Shown: positions 1-13,258 of the stretch, piece by piece
Layout: every line of letters starts with the position of its first letter
How positions within the stretch are numbered: the first letter of the stretch is position 1
NCBI GenBank assembly: GCA_020744425.1
Contig: JAGMUV010000014.1
Location: 1,488,001 to 1,552,000, forward strand
Origin: Dactylonectria macrodidyma
Lineage: Eukaryota > Ascomycota > Sordariomycetes > Hypocreales > Nectriaceae
DNA: 64,000 bases
Direction of reading: 5' to 3'
Translations under genes and position numbers: made by a program
The notes under the pieces: model-generated
Database searches by the model: none
What the model saw: the letters and a program-made list of their open reading frames with translations, nothing else
What the model was told of the DNA's origin: nothing

Positions 1-2331
1 GGGTGGAAAGTCTCCCTCTTTCGGCAAGCGACCTTGGCTAAGGCAAAGATCCATCGTCATGGCTAGTCGTAGATAATAGGTAGGATATGAGACGACAATT
101 TCTTCCCAATAATCCGTTCGATCAGATGTAGTCCCGGTGATAGCTTCGATCAAGCCGGCGATTTGTTTCTGTTCTAACATCACTTGTATCGTCTTGGCGA
201 TCCAGTCAACCCCCTCATAAAGAGATTCATGCAGCTTGATAGCTTTGATGAGTGGGCTTGGGCTGTTGCTTGGTAGTGTTGTACTGATCCTGCAGTCGAT
301 TAAATGCAACGCGAGCGGTAAAGCTGTACATGGAACGCTATGAAAGGTCTCAGCTAAGACCCAAGAACAGTAGCGGGATTTCTCACTTACATGCTGACAG
401 GCAAAAATCGAACTAATTGTAGGTCTGAAAGTTTTTGCATACACTCGTTGATACGACGTGTTGACTTTTGGATGTCGCTGTGACAGGCTGCTTCGTCCCA
501 TACAGCAGAATTCGGTGTCTCGGCAAGGACAAGCATCCGCCTGTTTGCCAATGCAATCTTTAAGCAGCTATAATTGTCCTTCGTTAGATTGTGTTCCCGT
601 CGCGGAACAGTAACTTACGAGTAGTATACCTCTGTAAGACCGTCAAATAGAGCAATTGAAGGGTGTAACGCTTCCTTAGTCTTCGACACGTTCACACCCA
701 TACCACCATTACCTGAGAGCTTTGCAGTCGATTCCTTATGCCACTCAGAAATCGCGACATAAAAGCTCTCCATCTTTACTCTAGCTTCAGGTGGAAGGGC
801 AAATCTTCTCTCCGACCCCAATTCGTATGGAAACAGTATTGAAGACACTCTGTTTAGCTGCACGCAAACAAGGCCGAGGCGCAGAAATGATGTGAGCAGA
901 TGGACTTTCGTAGCAGGGTCATATACCTTAGACCGGTGAATCTCAGGCGCAAGGTCGACGAATGTGAGAATGAATCCTGAATCTGGATCGATATTGTCCT
1001 GCGAGATTCGGCAATTTCGCCTCGAAGAGAGAGCAAGCAAGCTGTCGCGGATAATGCAGCACCCCCATAATCGCTTGAGAGACGTCTGGATCTGTTCATC
1101 ATCAGGCTCCTCAGTGGTCACAAGCACACGCTGACTCTGATGAGATTTCACACTTCTGGCATTTTCGATGGCAATTGCCAGCCACACTGTGTTTGGCCTG
1201 CTCGCTGCTTTTGCGATGGATGGAGACCAGTATGACAGTAACAGTGCAGCTTGTGCGACATGAAGTCTCGAGGATTCAGTCTCCAAGTCGTAAAGTGACT
1301 TGGCTCGATTGTAAAGACTCTTCCGAGCAGCCCTGATGTTTGGATAGCCTAGTAACTCAAGCGTCTTTGGTGAAACGAAGGCGCTTGCCGAGAACAACAT
1401 CGCTTGAAGAACGATGAGTGGTATTCGCACACCCCATAGACTGGCCGACTCGCTCTCGCATTGATACATGTCCCAAAAGACTGCTTCGTTGAGAACTGGA
1501 AGCAAGGGGTGAACGTAGCGGAAGTATTGTTGCACAAACTCGTCCAACAGAGGCCTCGCAGGTACCGTGAAGCACCTCTTGAAATCGAGGTAGTCGATAT
1601 CCTCGGCAGGCAGGTACGACAGGTTTGAGATCGCAATAAACGAATAGGTCTGGTATGACACCTCAGACTTGAATGGAATTTGCTGATAATAAAGGTGGGG
1701 GTGATCTGAGGGCATAGTCGGCGCGACATAGCCATCCAGTACCTCATTTGGTAGGGGACGCGATGAGATTTGATCTTCAACGTGTCCGAACCCCGCAGTT
1801 TCAGCCTCGGCGTTGCCCGACGCATTCTTAGTTGAAGTGATTGTATCTTCGCCGCTTTGCGAGTGAGCCTTTGTCGGCTTGCAATATGAGGGCCTTCTAT
1901 TCATAGCGGTGTCCTCTGCAAGTGGAATTTCCAAGCCATCTCGCTCATTCAAGCTGGACTGGCTTGCGGTTGTGGACTTTGGGGTAGGAGCCTTCTCTTC
2001 CTCTGCGGTACTCCGCCCTTCGTCCGCTTTGTCAATCAAGCCGCTTTTCCTACGACTTACTCTTGTTCCAGTGAGCTTCTGAGTTTATGTGCAAGAAATG
2101 TTTTTCAAGAAATGTTCCAACTCACCGTCGGTTGGCCCTGTCAACCACAACGCAGTCATGCCCATCCACTGAGCAATTCACACAAGGCCAGCCGGTTCGA
2201 GATAGTGTGCACCTGACCTTGCGGCGCCGGCATGTTAGACATGCTTTCGATGCTCTTGTTCTTTTGGCGGCGTTGTTGATCTCGGACATCTCCGAGTCCT
2301 GCATGTTGGCAGCTTGGTGTTTGGGTTCCAT
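1..2331 (-). CDS. Zn2Cys6 transcription factor, CTF1-beta-like (3' end beyond window)
   Basis: Fungal binuclear-cluster regulator, nuclear. Exons on the minus strand: 2331-2126, 2061-619, 567-391 and 337-1; phases agree and 721 residues are present before the window edge. The chosen ATG starts MEPKHQAANMQ. Six cysteines with spacing C-x2-C-x6-C-x8-C-x2-C-x6-C lie at about residues 29-57 and are followed by a basic stretch rebuilt across intron 1 (NRRVSRRKSG). The middle, from about residue 220, matches the fungal_trans (PF04082) layout, with a motif resembling 'VHPLLPVLNEAVFWDMY'. The overall match is to the cutinase transcription factor 1 beta group. Family members activate lipid or aromatic catabolic genes. 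The gene is divergent from the FAD monooxygenase across a promoter holding six GTGGGG/CCCCAC hexamers, which ties it to the catabolic cluster. The intron 1 acceptor (AAG) is inferred from frame. Domain assignment is strong; the exact role is inferred. Confidence 0.88.
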
Positions 2332-3982
2332 AATCGTAGTCTGAGGGTGAACGTGAGAAAGGATAGGACCTCTGATACCGAGGTCACATTCACTCTTCAA
2401 GCTTGTGGGGCGGCTTCCTCCAATGACAATGACGAGGTGACGTATTTCTGCGCCATGGCGAATTCCGAGTTTCCGAGGTTAGAGATCGTTGGGACAGCTC
2501 CGTATAAGAACCAGGGCATTGCGGCCTTCGCACTTGTTATTGCCATTTCGGCTACGTTACGGTGAACGCGCATCTCACGGCCCAAGCATTTCATACTACG
2601 GATGAGTATTAGTGTCTACTCCGCTCGCTATTGTTCATTCAGCAAGTTTTCAAGATTGAGAATCATGTGGGGCAAAGCGTTAGCTAAGACTGTTCCCCCA
2701 CATCCTCCGTTGTGGGAAACAACACCACGTTGTGGGGTTCCCAATCCAGGCCAAACCTCGTTTTTGAGCTGGTGCGTTGAGTTACTGTTCTCTCAGACGA
2801 CCATTGGCAAGAAGTCTGTGGCTTCCAGGCTCCAACACGACTGCTCCGACCAACTCGAACCATCTAGAGCATCATGCACGTTCACAACGTTGTACCGAGC
2901 ACCGCTACCACACCTCTCCGCAGCTCCCGCTAACCACTGTAGAATATGATCGCCCACGAGAGGGATGGAAAAAGCCGCCAAACAGAAACAGGCAACGTTT
3001 CGGCAACCATCGCCGAGATAATCGCGGATATTATCTAACAATCCCATTTGTCCGAGCTACTGATTCTTTGTTGATATTATCCGAGCTTGGAGAGTCCTTC
3101 AGATAGTCCTCCCCCGGCTACTCTGTTTCACGCATCAACTCCATCCCATTTCTGAAGCGGGCTAACAACTACCGCAACCGAATTTAGATGGGCTATTATG
3201 GCGTCAGGAGACATTCCCTAATACGGATAACACTTACGCTGATTGCGATAAGTTCTATCAAGCCACAAAGACAAAATTAAGGTTTACACGAATGGCTCTA
3301 GAAAGGGAACAGCGTTTACCTCAACCCCTGCCAGTGATTTAGGCGGTTCGCCTTACCGAAGACCCTTCCGAATAGTTTCACATTCCCGCGGCTAAGTCGG
3401 CTTCAAGCCTAGTGGCGGGCCGCGGCGATGGACTGGGGAGCAGAGCGGCAGTTCGAACGGCATACAGTCTTCGCGTTTTGCTCAGATGAAGGCATCTTGT
3501 AGTTCTCGAGTTTTCATGACAATTTCTTCGATGAAAAACTTCCTTGCAAGTAGTGTAAGGCTAGTTATCAGGGGATGTATTATCTAGTAGTCCAGAGGAA
3601 ACATGTGGGGATTCTGAGTTCATCCAACCGCCGTGAGATTACAACAATCTTCAACTATAGATGTATCAATTCAAAGACATTGCTCATATTAACAATGCGC
3701 CAGAGTTGCAAGGGACCTTCTAGTGAAACGTATTATTTGCGGGAACTCCCGCCAACCCGCCCAACTCACATGTTTCCCCACACGGGGCCCCGCGTTCTGA
3801 AATTCCAACTAGTATAAGCATGCAAGTATATAGGGAGGACGCCGTGGGACTCTTAGCACCTTCCTTCTCGGGACCATATCGCAGAAATCAGCTTTCTATT
3901 CCTCATATGTTGAGTCTGAACCGAGAACTGCCCAACTTCATACCTGCCAACTGATTCCTTCATTCTTGACACATTTGCAACG
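2332..3982. promoter_or_regulatory. Divergent promoter, regulator/FAD monooxygenase, with six GTGGGG/CCCCAC sites
   Basis: No convincing gene in this 1.65 kb. GTGGGG lies at 2405-2410, 2667-2672, 2732-2737 and 3605-3610; its complement CCCCAC lies at 2696-2701 and 3776-3781. Several copies are extended as CATGTGGGG or CCCCACAT. The pairs 2667/2696 and 3605/3776 are inverted. The hexamer recurs in every divergent promoter of the 25 kb cluster. Confidence 0.6.
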
Positions 3983-5630
3983 ATGAGCTCAAACAGCCCT
4001 TCGCCGTTGAGGTTCATAATTGTCGGGTTAGTTCTCAAGTCTTGGCGTGATTACATACCTAGCTAACTCAATTGTCAGTGCAGGTTTGTTCTCATAATGT
4101 CCGTCGTCTACAATTTGGTCTAAGTCTTGAAGGAATTGGAGGTCTGGCAGCCGCTCTTGCACTCAGCAAAGCTGGGCACTATGTCATCGTTCTGGAGGGT
4201 GCTCCTAAGGTACTGGCCCACATACCACCATGTCATACATCTATGGTTGATGCTTCTTCATGTTCGACTTGACGCTAAATCTGGTTTCAGATCCTCGAAA
4301 TCGGAGCCGGTATCCAAGTCGCGCCAAACATGTTGAGAGTTCTTGATTGTAAGCTTTATCAATCGTTGCAATTTGGCATTGGAGCTAATCACGTATTGTT
4401 TCTCTTTGTAGCTTGGGGTATTGGTGAAGAAGCGCGACAAGTTGGAATGAAGGTTCAGCAGGTTCAAGTGTTACGTTGGCAAGACGGTGCAAAGCTATCT
4501 GTCACGGCTGTAGACCACGGTCACGGCGAACAGATTGTCGTACACCGGGGAGAGCTGCACACGGCACTTTTGAAAGCAGCCAAGCAGAGTCCTCACGTTG
4601 TCATTCGAGAAGACTCTCTTGTTGTTGACACTAACTTGAATCACGCAAGCGTTCGTCTCCGCAACGGCGAGATAGTGTCTGGTGATGTGATCATTGGTGC
4701 CGATGGTATCAAGTCCATGATTCGAGGTAGGTTGCTAGGAGAGAATTCTGATGTGGCCATGCCCACCGGGGATTCGGTGTTCAGGCTTCAGCTTCCAAGG
4801 GAGCTGATGGAGTCGGACCCAATCCTCAGTCAATACCTGGATGGTAATGTTGTACGCCGGTGGATCGGGCCTGATCGCCATGTGGTGGCCTACCCGGTCC
4901 GAAACAAGCGGACTTACAACATTGCCATGGCGCACCCTGACAGAGGTGGGCTTGACGAATCATGGACCAGACCAGGTTCCAGAGATGACATGCTGCGGGA
5001 ATTCCAGGGCTGGCATACTGATCTTGTGAGAATGCTGGAACTTGTTCCCGATGAGGAGATCCTCGCCTGGAAACTCTGCTCGCACCCGCCGCTGAAGACA
5101 TGGGTGTACAAAAGCTGTGCGCTGCTTGGCGATGCCTGCCATCCTATGCTGTATGTTTCTTTAGGCTCATTTCTGTCTCATCACTGACAAAATATACCAG
5201 GCCGTATGTGGCACAAGGTGCGGCCCAGGCCGTCGAAGATGCAGCAACCTTGGGCATCATATTCTCCAAAGTGACAGCCAAAAGCCAGATCACCAAGGCC
5301 CTTGAGGTTTACGAACGGGTGAGAAAAGAGCGAGCCGAGACGGTGCAATCCTTTGGCATGGCGAACCGCAAAGTGCTCCATCTCCATGATGGACCCGAGC
5401 AGGTCACTAGAGATCACCTCTTCGCAATCGGTGCCGCACCCGATCGTTGGGTGGACAAGGAAACCAGGAGGTTTCTTTGGGACTGGGACTTGGTGGCGGC
5501 GACGGAACAGGCTTGTGATGGTATGACATCCATTCAAACTGGAGAAAATTCGCTATAGTAACTAACTGGAACGGTAGAATTCCTGCAGTTTGGCGATGCT
5601 GAACCACATAGGTTTCATGAGCGACTGTAA
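3983..5630 (+). CDS. FAD-dependent aromatic monooxygenase (salicylate hydroxylase-like)
   Basis: Class A flavoprotein monooxygenase, 431 aa, expected to hydroxylate an aromatic acid using NAD(P)H and O2. Exons: 3983-4026, 4079-4083, 4133-4209, 4291-4348, 4412-5150, 5201-5520 and 5578-5630; total 1296 nt, in phase. The Rossmann motif VGAGIGGL (G15, G17, G20) appears only if the 5-nt exon TGCAG (4079-4083) is included. The DG motif (IIGADGIKS) and the GD motif (ALLGDACHPMLPYVAQGA) are both present. A last intron, 5521-5577, replaces a stop at 5556 and gives the C-terminus HERL; it has a good GTATGA donor and a CTAAC branch. There is no signal peptide, so the protein is probably cytosolic. The gene diverges from the Zn2Cys6 regulator and converges on thiolase 1. 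The substrate (salicylate, hydroxybenzoate or other) cannot be told from sequence. Confidence 0.9.
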
Positions 5631-5962
5631 GGGCTCTCGTGCGATGTTGAAATGGCGAAGATGCGGGGCTATGAGGGAGTAGAGACTTGGATAGCTAGTA
5701 CAAATCATATTTTTAGTCTCTGATAAGCGATGAATGTTGTCTTGATAGTGGGTGCTAGATTAGGAGTGAGAGTTGCTACAATTTGAATTTGAACATGAGT
5801 CAGTTCGTGACATCTGCACTTAGGGCTATGAAGATATTCCGTTGCACTCTCTACATATTTAACTCGACAATCACGCCTCGATTTATCTACAGCACCTTCT
5901 CTTTTTCACTCTATTCTCTATCCAATCTATTGATTTGCCATGTTTCTTCTTGACCAAACCTG
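5631..5962. other. Convergent intergenic gap
   Basis: 332 bp between the 3' ends of the monooxygenase and thiolase 1. No ORF and no GTGGGG hexamer seen; presumably the 3' UTRs of both genes. Confidence 0.6.
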
Positions 5963-7517
5963 CTACTGTTCCGACACAATCAAGCTGGCCATCCCCATGC
6001 CCTGAATTTTAATTCGCGATTAGCAAGAGACATTTTTTCTCTCAATAAAGAAGCCTTGGGTACTTACTGTTCCGACGCACATGGACGTGACTGCGATCTT
6101 CTTCCCAGTCCGCTTGAGTTCAGACAAGGCTGTGACAATTTGCCGGGCACCTGTACACCCAAGAGGATGTCCGAATGCACTATAAATATTACAGGTTATT
6201 TATTTTCTCTCAATTTACATGCCCAGGGTACTCACATGGCACCGCCTCGAGGATTAACCCGGGCTGGGTTCAACCCAAGGGTTTCGATGGAGTAAGCCAG
6301 CTAGAAGCATGTGAGTTAGTCTCAAATAAGGGAAGACGAGTGTTGCAGAGGATGGACTATACCATAGAAGCAAATGCTTCATTGATCTCAAAGATATCAA
6401 CATCGTTGATGGAGATACCCGTCTTAGCTAGCAGTTTTGGAATGGCAATGGTTGGACCAATGCCCATGATCCTCGGCTCGAGTCCAGCGACAGTGGACTG
6501 GACAAATTTCCCGAGAATTGTCATTTGTAGTTTCTCTGCGATATGACGACGGGTGATGAGAACAGCTGCGGCTCCATCAGTAATCTGAGACGCGTTCCCA
6601 CCCGTAGTCGTAGCCGGTGGCCACTGAGGGAAAGCCGATCGGATCTTGGCGAGCCCTTCCTTAGTGGTGCCTGTACGGATACCGTCATCTCGATCAGCAA
6701 TAACTTGGCGCGTTTCTCCGGTCTTAGTATCTTTCCAGGTAACCTTGATGGGCGCAATCTCATCCTCGAAATAACCGGAGTTTTGTGCCTTTTCAGCTCT
6801 TTGGAAAGAAGCTGCTGCGTATGCATCTTGCTTTTCCCGGGTGATGTTGAAATCTCGCGCCACGTTTTCGGAAGTCCACGGCATTAACTGTGTCATGTCT
6901 CGAATTGCAGCGACGTCCATGAAGTGATCCGGAAACTTGGGAGATCCATTGTCTGGGTTAGTGCTCATGCTTTCAGCACCAACGGCGATGCCCATGTCGA
7001 TGCTTCCAGATGCCACCTTGAGCGCAACGGCTTCCACGGCCAAAAGACCCGACGAGCACCATCGGCTCACAGTCGATATCGCCGTGGACGCAGGATAGCC
7101 GGCTGCAAGTGCGGAAGCTCGCGTGACAAAGGTGGCGTCTTTGTGAAGGACATTCCCGACAACGATTTCTTCCACGAGGTTCGGCGCAACCTTTGAGGCT
7201 TCCCGGACGTGCTTGACTCTGTAGTTAGACTGGAGGAACTACTTAGGAATGGCCAAAATGAAATACCTGAAGAAGTGGTACGAGTAACCCTTCGAGCTGT
7301 GTATCCTTGAGGTAGCCTTTGCCGGCTTTGGTCAACGCAGTGCGAGCTGCGACGGTGAACACCTGCAAACGCTTTCGATGAGCATCAGTTTTGGTAAATA
7401 CGTGGACATACGCACCACATCGTTTGGGAGACGGGTCAATAGAGTATCTCGAGCAGATCCTTTCTCAGGCTCAATCTGTTGAGAAATCATGTTCAATCTC
7501 TGAAGCGACGAAGACAT
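5963..7517 (-). CDS. 3-ketoacyl-CoA thiolase with N-terminal PTS2-like signal
   Basis: Thiolase, 420 aa, cleaving a 3-ketoacyl-CoA (here plausibly 3-oxoadipyl-CoA) to acetyl-CoA and a shortened acyl-CoA. Exons on the minus strand: 7517-7416, 7362-7267, 7211-6363, 6300-6236, 6179-6068 and 6001-5963; total 1263 nt, in phase. Nucleophile Cys is at about residue 118 in SRWCSSGL. NEAFA, the glycine motif GGAIAFGHPLGCTGARQ and the second catalytic Cys in SMCVGTGMGMA are all present. R7-L8-x5-Q14-I15 near the N-terminus resembles a PTS2 peroxisomal signal; there is no C-terminal PTS1. The exon 2/3 junction was placed by spacing to the family, using an AAG acceptor. The gene is divergent from the C2H2 regulator. 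The family call is firm; peroxisomal location and substrate are inferred. Confidence 0.9.
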
Positions 7518-10118
7518 TGTGCAATAGGAGGCTTCTGCCAGTACGCGGTAAATTTTATCTTGTTGTATGTAGTTGAACAAGTTATTGCGAGCGTACTAGG
7601 CAAATTGACAAACCGAGCTACTACAGCTTTACCACTTTACTCACCAACCTTCTAAACTTTGTCCACTTGGTCAGGTCGTGGGGTTACTGTAGCCCCGGCC
7701 GCTTGAAAGTGAGAAGCCCCACGTGGAGACGCAGCCAGGACAAGAACATGTGTAGATGGCATCACTCGGATAAAACTATGAATTCGAGAAATACCACTAC
7801 GAATATTGTGCAGGGATTTGTAATAGGCGCCGACTCAGGCAAGTTCAGCAGTGAGCCGCTGCTTGCCTTCGCTACGTTGACGCATCATCTTGCATCCCGT
7901 CTTGTCCGGATACATATGGCGAAGCAACTCTCATAAGTTTACGGCTGAATACATTTTTTCTATTTCAATCTAGTCCAGATGTGACTATTGACTCAATCAT
8001 TCATTCCACATCAGCACCGCCGTTCCCTCATTATCTCGTGGGGCCACAGAACCATACCTAACTCTGTCCCACATCCTACTTGCCACATCCCACAACTCCA
8101 CATTCCCCACAAGGCCTGGAACTCACCGTCCCACGGGACATTCTAACAGTCAGTGTTCCACCTCTTTTCTCTGTATCAATAATTCGCCTTGGATATTCGG
8201 TGCAAGAGACGAATCATCGAACCCACCGGGTCTATCAGCTTGGGGTATTGCCGGTCCATTGCTATCAAACCTAGACTCTTCGCCGTCACTCCAAGATTGC
8301 AATGCCCAAGCTCATCATCTACTTCAGGTTTAGACGAATTAGCTAGGCACCTGCTCACACTGCCTTCGCCCTGTATCTTCTCTCTATTGTGATTTATGGT
8401 AGGGTTCACGCCGCCACGTGCCTCCTCGCACAAATGTACGATTATGACACATTAGGCAGTCCATCCCTACACACGCGTGGGGCAATCTCGAGGCACCTCG
8501 CCTCGTCTTGGGAAAGACCAATGACGCTCTTCTTTACGACCCCCTGACAGCGACAAGCCCAAAATCGCCGCTGTCAGGAAGTCCTGTTGATCCTAGTTCC
8601 CGCTCCTTCGAGCTACCTAGAGTAAAGAAAGGTCCTTGCGTTATTGTTGAATGACGATATTAGATTGAACCAAGCTCGCTACATATGAGCATTGTTCATC
8701 CATGAAAGCCTCAGCAAAGTCCAAATTGCTTCTGACGCACACTTCTCCAATGAATAGATGTATGTGAACGTATTCTGTGTCGCTCTTCACAGAAGGTTAA
8801 AATTATGCAAAATGCCTTCGGCTTGGACCTTGCTGTACGGAATCTGCCAATGTCAGCTTCAAACTGACGAAAAACAGTATATGTGGGAGGATTAGCTGCC
8901 GTGAGACACGCAACACAACATCATCCAAAGTAGACGCAAGCCCTAGAGGAAGGGCACGAGGAGAGATGCAGCGAAAGCATGACTAGGATTACTAGCACTA
9001 TGAACATAGCGAGAGCCTATTTCTTGAGCCTCAATCCGGTCGGAACAGCTGGTGGTGGTCTCCACCGGGACAGACCCATGCGTGGTGGTTAATATCCCAA
9101 AGCCGTGGGGCTCTGCTCGCGACTACATGCGCCTTAAATAACGAACCAAGATTCATAGATGGTATACAAATTGCATTCTTTGGTCTAAACAACCTCCCTC
9201 CCACTCCTAAAAACTAAGATGCATGATTTATTGAGCGAACCTCCGAGCCATGTGCTTCCTATCAACCCTTCTCTCACTTCAACCTCAAATTCGGTTGCTT
9301 CCTATATAGTAACGAGACATGGCTAAGTTATATGTCTTCGATGCTTTTGTTAGACTCCTAATACGTCGTTCGTAAGTCATAGCGGTGAGTGCTGAAAAAG
9401 CTGCTGGTTACACTGAGTCGTATCTAATAGATTTGTACGAACCTCCTAATGGCTCTTGTGCCCTAAAATACTATCGAGCCTCCGAATACGTTGATTGATG
9501 CACTATATGGTCAAAAAATTCAAAAGACAAAGACCAAAAAATGGCGGGTAGTGGGGTCTGACTGAGAATCCAGCATCGTTCACTCACGAGGCTACGTCTT
9601 GATGATGAGGCGCCTGGGCCGCGATGGGCAACGGCGGTGAAGGACCATGGCAACTGACTCCTCCATCGGAAAAGTGCCTAGTGCGTGCTGTCGGATAGAG
9701 TCGGGGAACAGGCAGTCACCCACCGCGACGCGCTTTCGAACCAGTCATATCTATTCCAAATTGGGACGGCAGCTGAGCCTTCAGGCCCGGTAGTTATCCT
9801 TGCCACGGCCAAGTTCCCTGTTCCCCGCCTTTACCCCAGACCGTCCTCGCCTAAGCTAGAGCTCTTTGGTAAGCCCCCGCTCGGTCTGGACCATGTAGCA
9901 TGGGGGTGACGAGAACTTGCATCTGACAAACCTAATTCTTCAATCCATGGTTCATCAGTTCTATCGAAGGGCTTCGGATCTCGTTGAATGTACCGGTCGC
10001 GTCGCTCTCGTCCGGGATTCATCTGCTCGCTGCGCTACGCACCATTAACCCTTTGCCGGATGATCCGATCAGCTCTACGTCACCCGCACAGGCCAGATCA
10101 CAGCTCCACACCATCTCC
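7518..10118. promoter_or_regulatory. Long divergent promoter, thiolase 1/C2H2 regulator, with seven GTGGGG/CCCCAC sites
   Basis: 2.6 kb with no supported gene; the short ORFs here are overlapping and unremarkable. GTGGGG lies at 7678-7683, 8038-8043, 8477-8482, 9105-9110 and 9551-9556; CCCCAC lies at 7717-7722 and 8105-8110. The pairs 7678/7717 and 8038/8105 are inverted. The first five sites are nearer thiolase 1; the last two lie upstream of the regulator itself, consistent with autoregulation. Confidence 0.6.
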
Positions 10119-13100
10119 ATGCCCATTCGAAAGTGTTCGTTCTGCGACAGCAGCTTCTCCAAAGTCGAGCATCTCAAACGCCACGAGCGATCTCGTCAGC
10201 AAAATCCTTTTCACTGCGCACTGTAGGTTCACAGGCTTATAGAGTATCAGATACGGGAGAGAAGCCCTACGAATGCCGCAAATGCCGAAAGAGGTTTTCG
10301 AGAGGGTGAGTGCTGTCTCCAAATTCTGGATTGAAAACCCGCTCGTAGACATCAAACTCACCGCCGAGACGCCAACAGAGATGTACTCACCCGCCACCTC
10401 AAGGGGCACGATGAGAATAATGTGAATGTCAGAACCTCGGCCTTGTCATCGGCCAACACACCATCACCGCAGGGCGAGAGAGCGTCCCCGAAAAGGAAAC
10501 GCGGCACCATCTCATCACCATCCGCCCGAAGACTCTCCCAACCGTATCGGCCGTCACCAAATCCGGAGCGGGACGATACCGCCCCTGCGCCTTTAGATGC
10601 AAATACCGTGCATGTCTTTACAGGCGACTCCCTAGAAATCGAGACGTTGCTGCACCAAGCCGGCATCCCAATCTCACCAAACCAGTTCACCCCGGCATAT
10701 CACTCCCATGGAGCTCAGAATCACACAAGTCTGAGCCCATCTTCAGAACAAGGTGCCGAAGGGATCCATCATCTGCTCCAAGCCAGCCATTCTCCCGCGG
10801 GACCGCAGCCAGAGGCCATTTTTGACGAACAGGAAGATTCATATCCATTTGACGGGTTTGTTTCAAATTGGGACATCGACCCGCTCTTAACTGGCTCTGA
10901 TAGCCACGATGGTGCCTTTGTCAACCCTCTCCAGTCGAACTGGATGGCCGCCCCCGACACAGGTCTGGAAATGTCAGACAACAATAGCGGAGATTGGCTA
11001 GATCCACTGCTGATGCCGATGCCCGTCCAGCCCGTCTCAACTAGGCAAAGACGGGCCTCAAGCTTCGGCTCTGATATTTCCGACCATCGGTTTGCAAAGA
11101 TGGCACGGGTGTGGCCTAAGAAGACCGATCGTCCGTGGAGACTCATACACACCGTGTGGCACGATGTTATCAACCATGACGCCCGTAACCTGTTCTCTGA
11201 TGTGGCTGTCGAGAATCCCTCCAACTCACACAGAACTCAAAGTCACACGGACCGTAGCACCATCGACGATGAAAGACGCTTGGAACTGATGAAGGAATAT
11301 GGAATAGACAACTTTTCAACGGTACTGGCCATTTATCAGCACATAATCGCGACACCTTTGGCTGATAATTACTTGATCAGGGTCAAACTCCTGGAGAAAC
11401 GGACTTTCCCAGCGTCGATACACTTGAAATTGGCATTGATGCCTATTTCCATAGGTTCCACGACCTCCTGCCACTCATCCACGAGCCCACCTTTTCACCG
11501 AATCTCACTCACAACTTAATAATCTTCCCGATATGTCTCATTGGGCTCCTGCTGGTAGATCGAGAGGGCAATCGTGCGTTCGTTGCACCTCAATTTGCTG
11601 TAAGCTTGCACCAGAATTTTGCCGTCATCCACATCGGCATTGTGCTCTTTGTTTCAGTTCTAACACATCACCTGATGTAGAAAGCGACTCGAAAATGTGT
11701 CGATGCTCTCGCGAATCGCAGTCTCAAGCACGAGTCCATGGCGCTGCTCACGGCCCTAGCCTCGTCTACTCTTCTACTTAGCTGCTCGTCAATTCTTGAT
11801 GTGTGTTTTACCTCTTTGCATGGCCATTTTCTTAATGATCTATGCTTCAACATGACTGACGACTTGGTAGGATCGAGACATTTGCGAGGAAACATTTACT
11901 CTTTACTGCAAAGCGCTCTCCGTGTGTAGTCCCCTCTTGCACCTCCCTAACCCTCTGAACTAACATAATCGCGATGCAAGGTCGCACAGCAAAATTCTAT
12001 CTTTGAGGCAGACAAAGGCCCACTGCTAGACTTGACCAAATATGCTGGACGCAGCGATGAATCCGCCTGGGAAGCATGGGCGCGAGTCGAATCTATGAAA
12101 CGGTACGTGATCTCACAAATTCTACCACCATCTTGACATAGTCATTGTTTGCCATAAGTAGTTACATTTCAATGGTCGTATGATTGTGTAAGATGCTGAC
12201 TCTAGATTCTGTTCAGACTCATCGCCTGCCTAGTCATGATAGACTCCCACTACGCCTCCAACATGGGGTCAAGTCCTATCGTTCGGGCAGATACGTTGCA
12301 ATTTTATGCACCTTGCTCATCGGCACTCTTCGCTGCGAGGGACGCGAACAAATGGTCTCAGTTGCTGGGCAAGCAGCAAATGGAGTCACCAATCATCAAC
12401 TCTCGCCCTGGACAGTTGATCCTGCCCGTAGACCTCCCATCCAGCGCAATCGCCATGAACACGCTACTCTCGTCTATTTGGCTTCGCGTCGCCGACCTCC
12501 GCCATCGGCTCATTCTATACCGCCCTGGTTTGAAGGATTTGGTGCTGTTTCCGTGGGCGGTGTTCCAGCACGACGCGACTGGAGCCGTTCTTCTTCCTCT
12601 GCTTCGCCAAGTGTACACGTCTTACGAGCAAGACTTGGTTCGGGAAAATCCCAATTTTATGGTGTTCTGGCACAACATGTACATTGCGCTGACGGCAAAC
12701 ATGGAGCTGTTTGAGAGGGCTGCCGGAAGAGAAGGCATTGAGGCGGCGAAATCGGCAATTGTTAGCATTCGGACTTGGGCAAAGAGTCCTTGCGCAAGAC
12801 GGGCGTGCCTTCATGCTGCTCAAGTCTTTGCGAATATGTCAAGAAGGAAAGTTGTTGACGGAACCATGTTTCTGTCAGAGAATGCCCTGTTCAACGCAGC
12901 TCTAGTCATCGGTTTGTACCTCTATGTGGAACCGGCAGCGCTACGCCAAACCCCGCGAGGGACAAATACTGCTCCATTTGAGCTGCTTGACCACGTTGAC
13001 TGGACTGAATTGGGAGACGAGGGTTTGCCTAACGGAAGCAAGCCCAAGACTAGCTCGAAGAGTGCTGCAATGCAGTTCATCAGTGAGGGTGGCGCCGTGT

Positions 13101-13258
13101 CCTTTGCAGGAACCCTTCACCGGGGTGGTTATGGGTCGGCTCGGAGGGTCATCCTTGAGTATGTCGGTCTCTTGGAGGAGATTGGGAAATGGAACAAGGT
13201 CGAACTGTGCCGGATTCTGAAGATTATGAGCGAAGTCTCGGATCTGAACCAGTCTTAA
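10119..13258 (+). CDS. C2H2 zinc-finger/fungal_trans transcription factor (likely cluster regulator)
   Basis: Nuclear regulator, 875 aa. Exons: 10119-10194, 10251-10305, 10379-11321, 11381-11599, 11681-11800, 11871-11921, 11981-12102 and 12217-13258; total 2628 nt, in phase. Intron 1 restores the H26-TGEKPYEC linker. Finger 1 uses C6, C9, H22, H26 with helix residues K15 (-1), E17 (2), H18 (3), R21 (6). Finger 2 uses C34, C37, H50, H54 with R43 (-1), D45 (2), V46 (3), R49 (6). An acidic, Ser/Pro-rich linker follows, then a fungal_trans domain beginning near IGIDAYFHRFHDLLPLIHEP. By the zinc-finger recognition code, finger 2 prefers GTG and finger 1 GGG, giving 5'-GTGGGG-3', the hexamer repeated in the cluster promoters. 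Two-finger plus fungal_trans architecture is known in fungal catabolic regulators. Exon 5 starts and short exons are the least certain parts. Confidence 0.88.

Noticed and set aside
5521..5558. Stop at 5556 as the end of the monooxygenase
   Set aside because: A good intron (5521-5577) removes it and gives a family-like C-terminus EFLQFGDAEPHRFHERL; the earlier stop would need intron retention.
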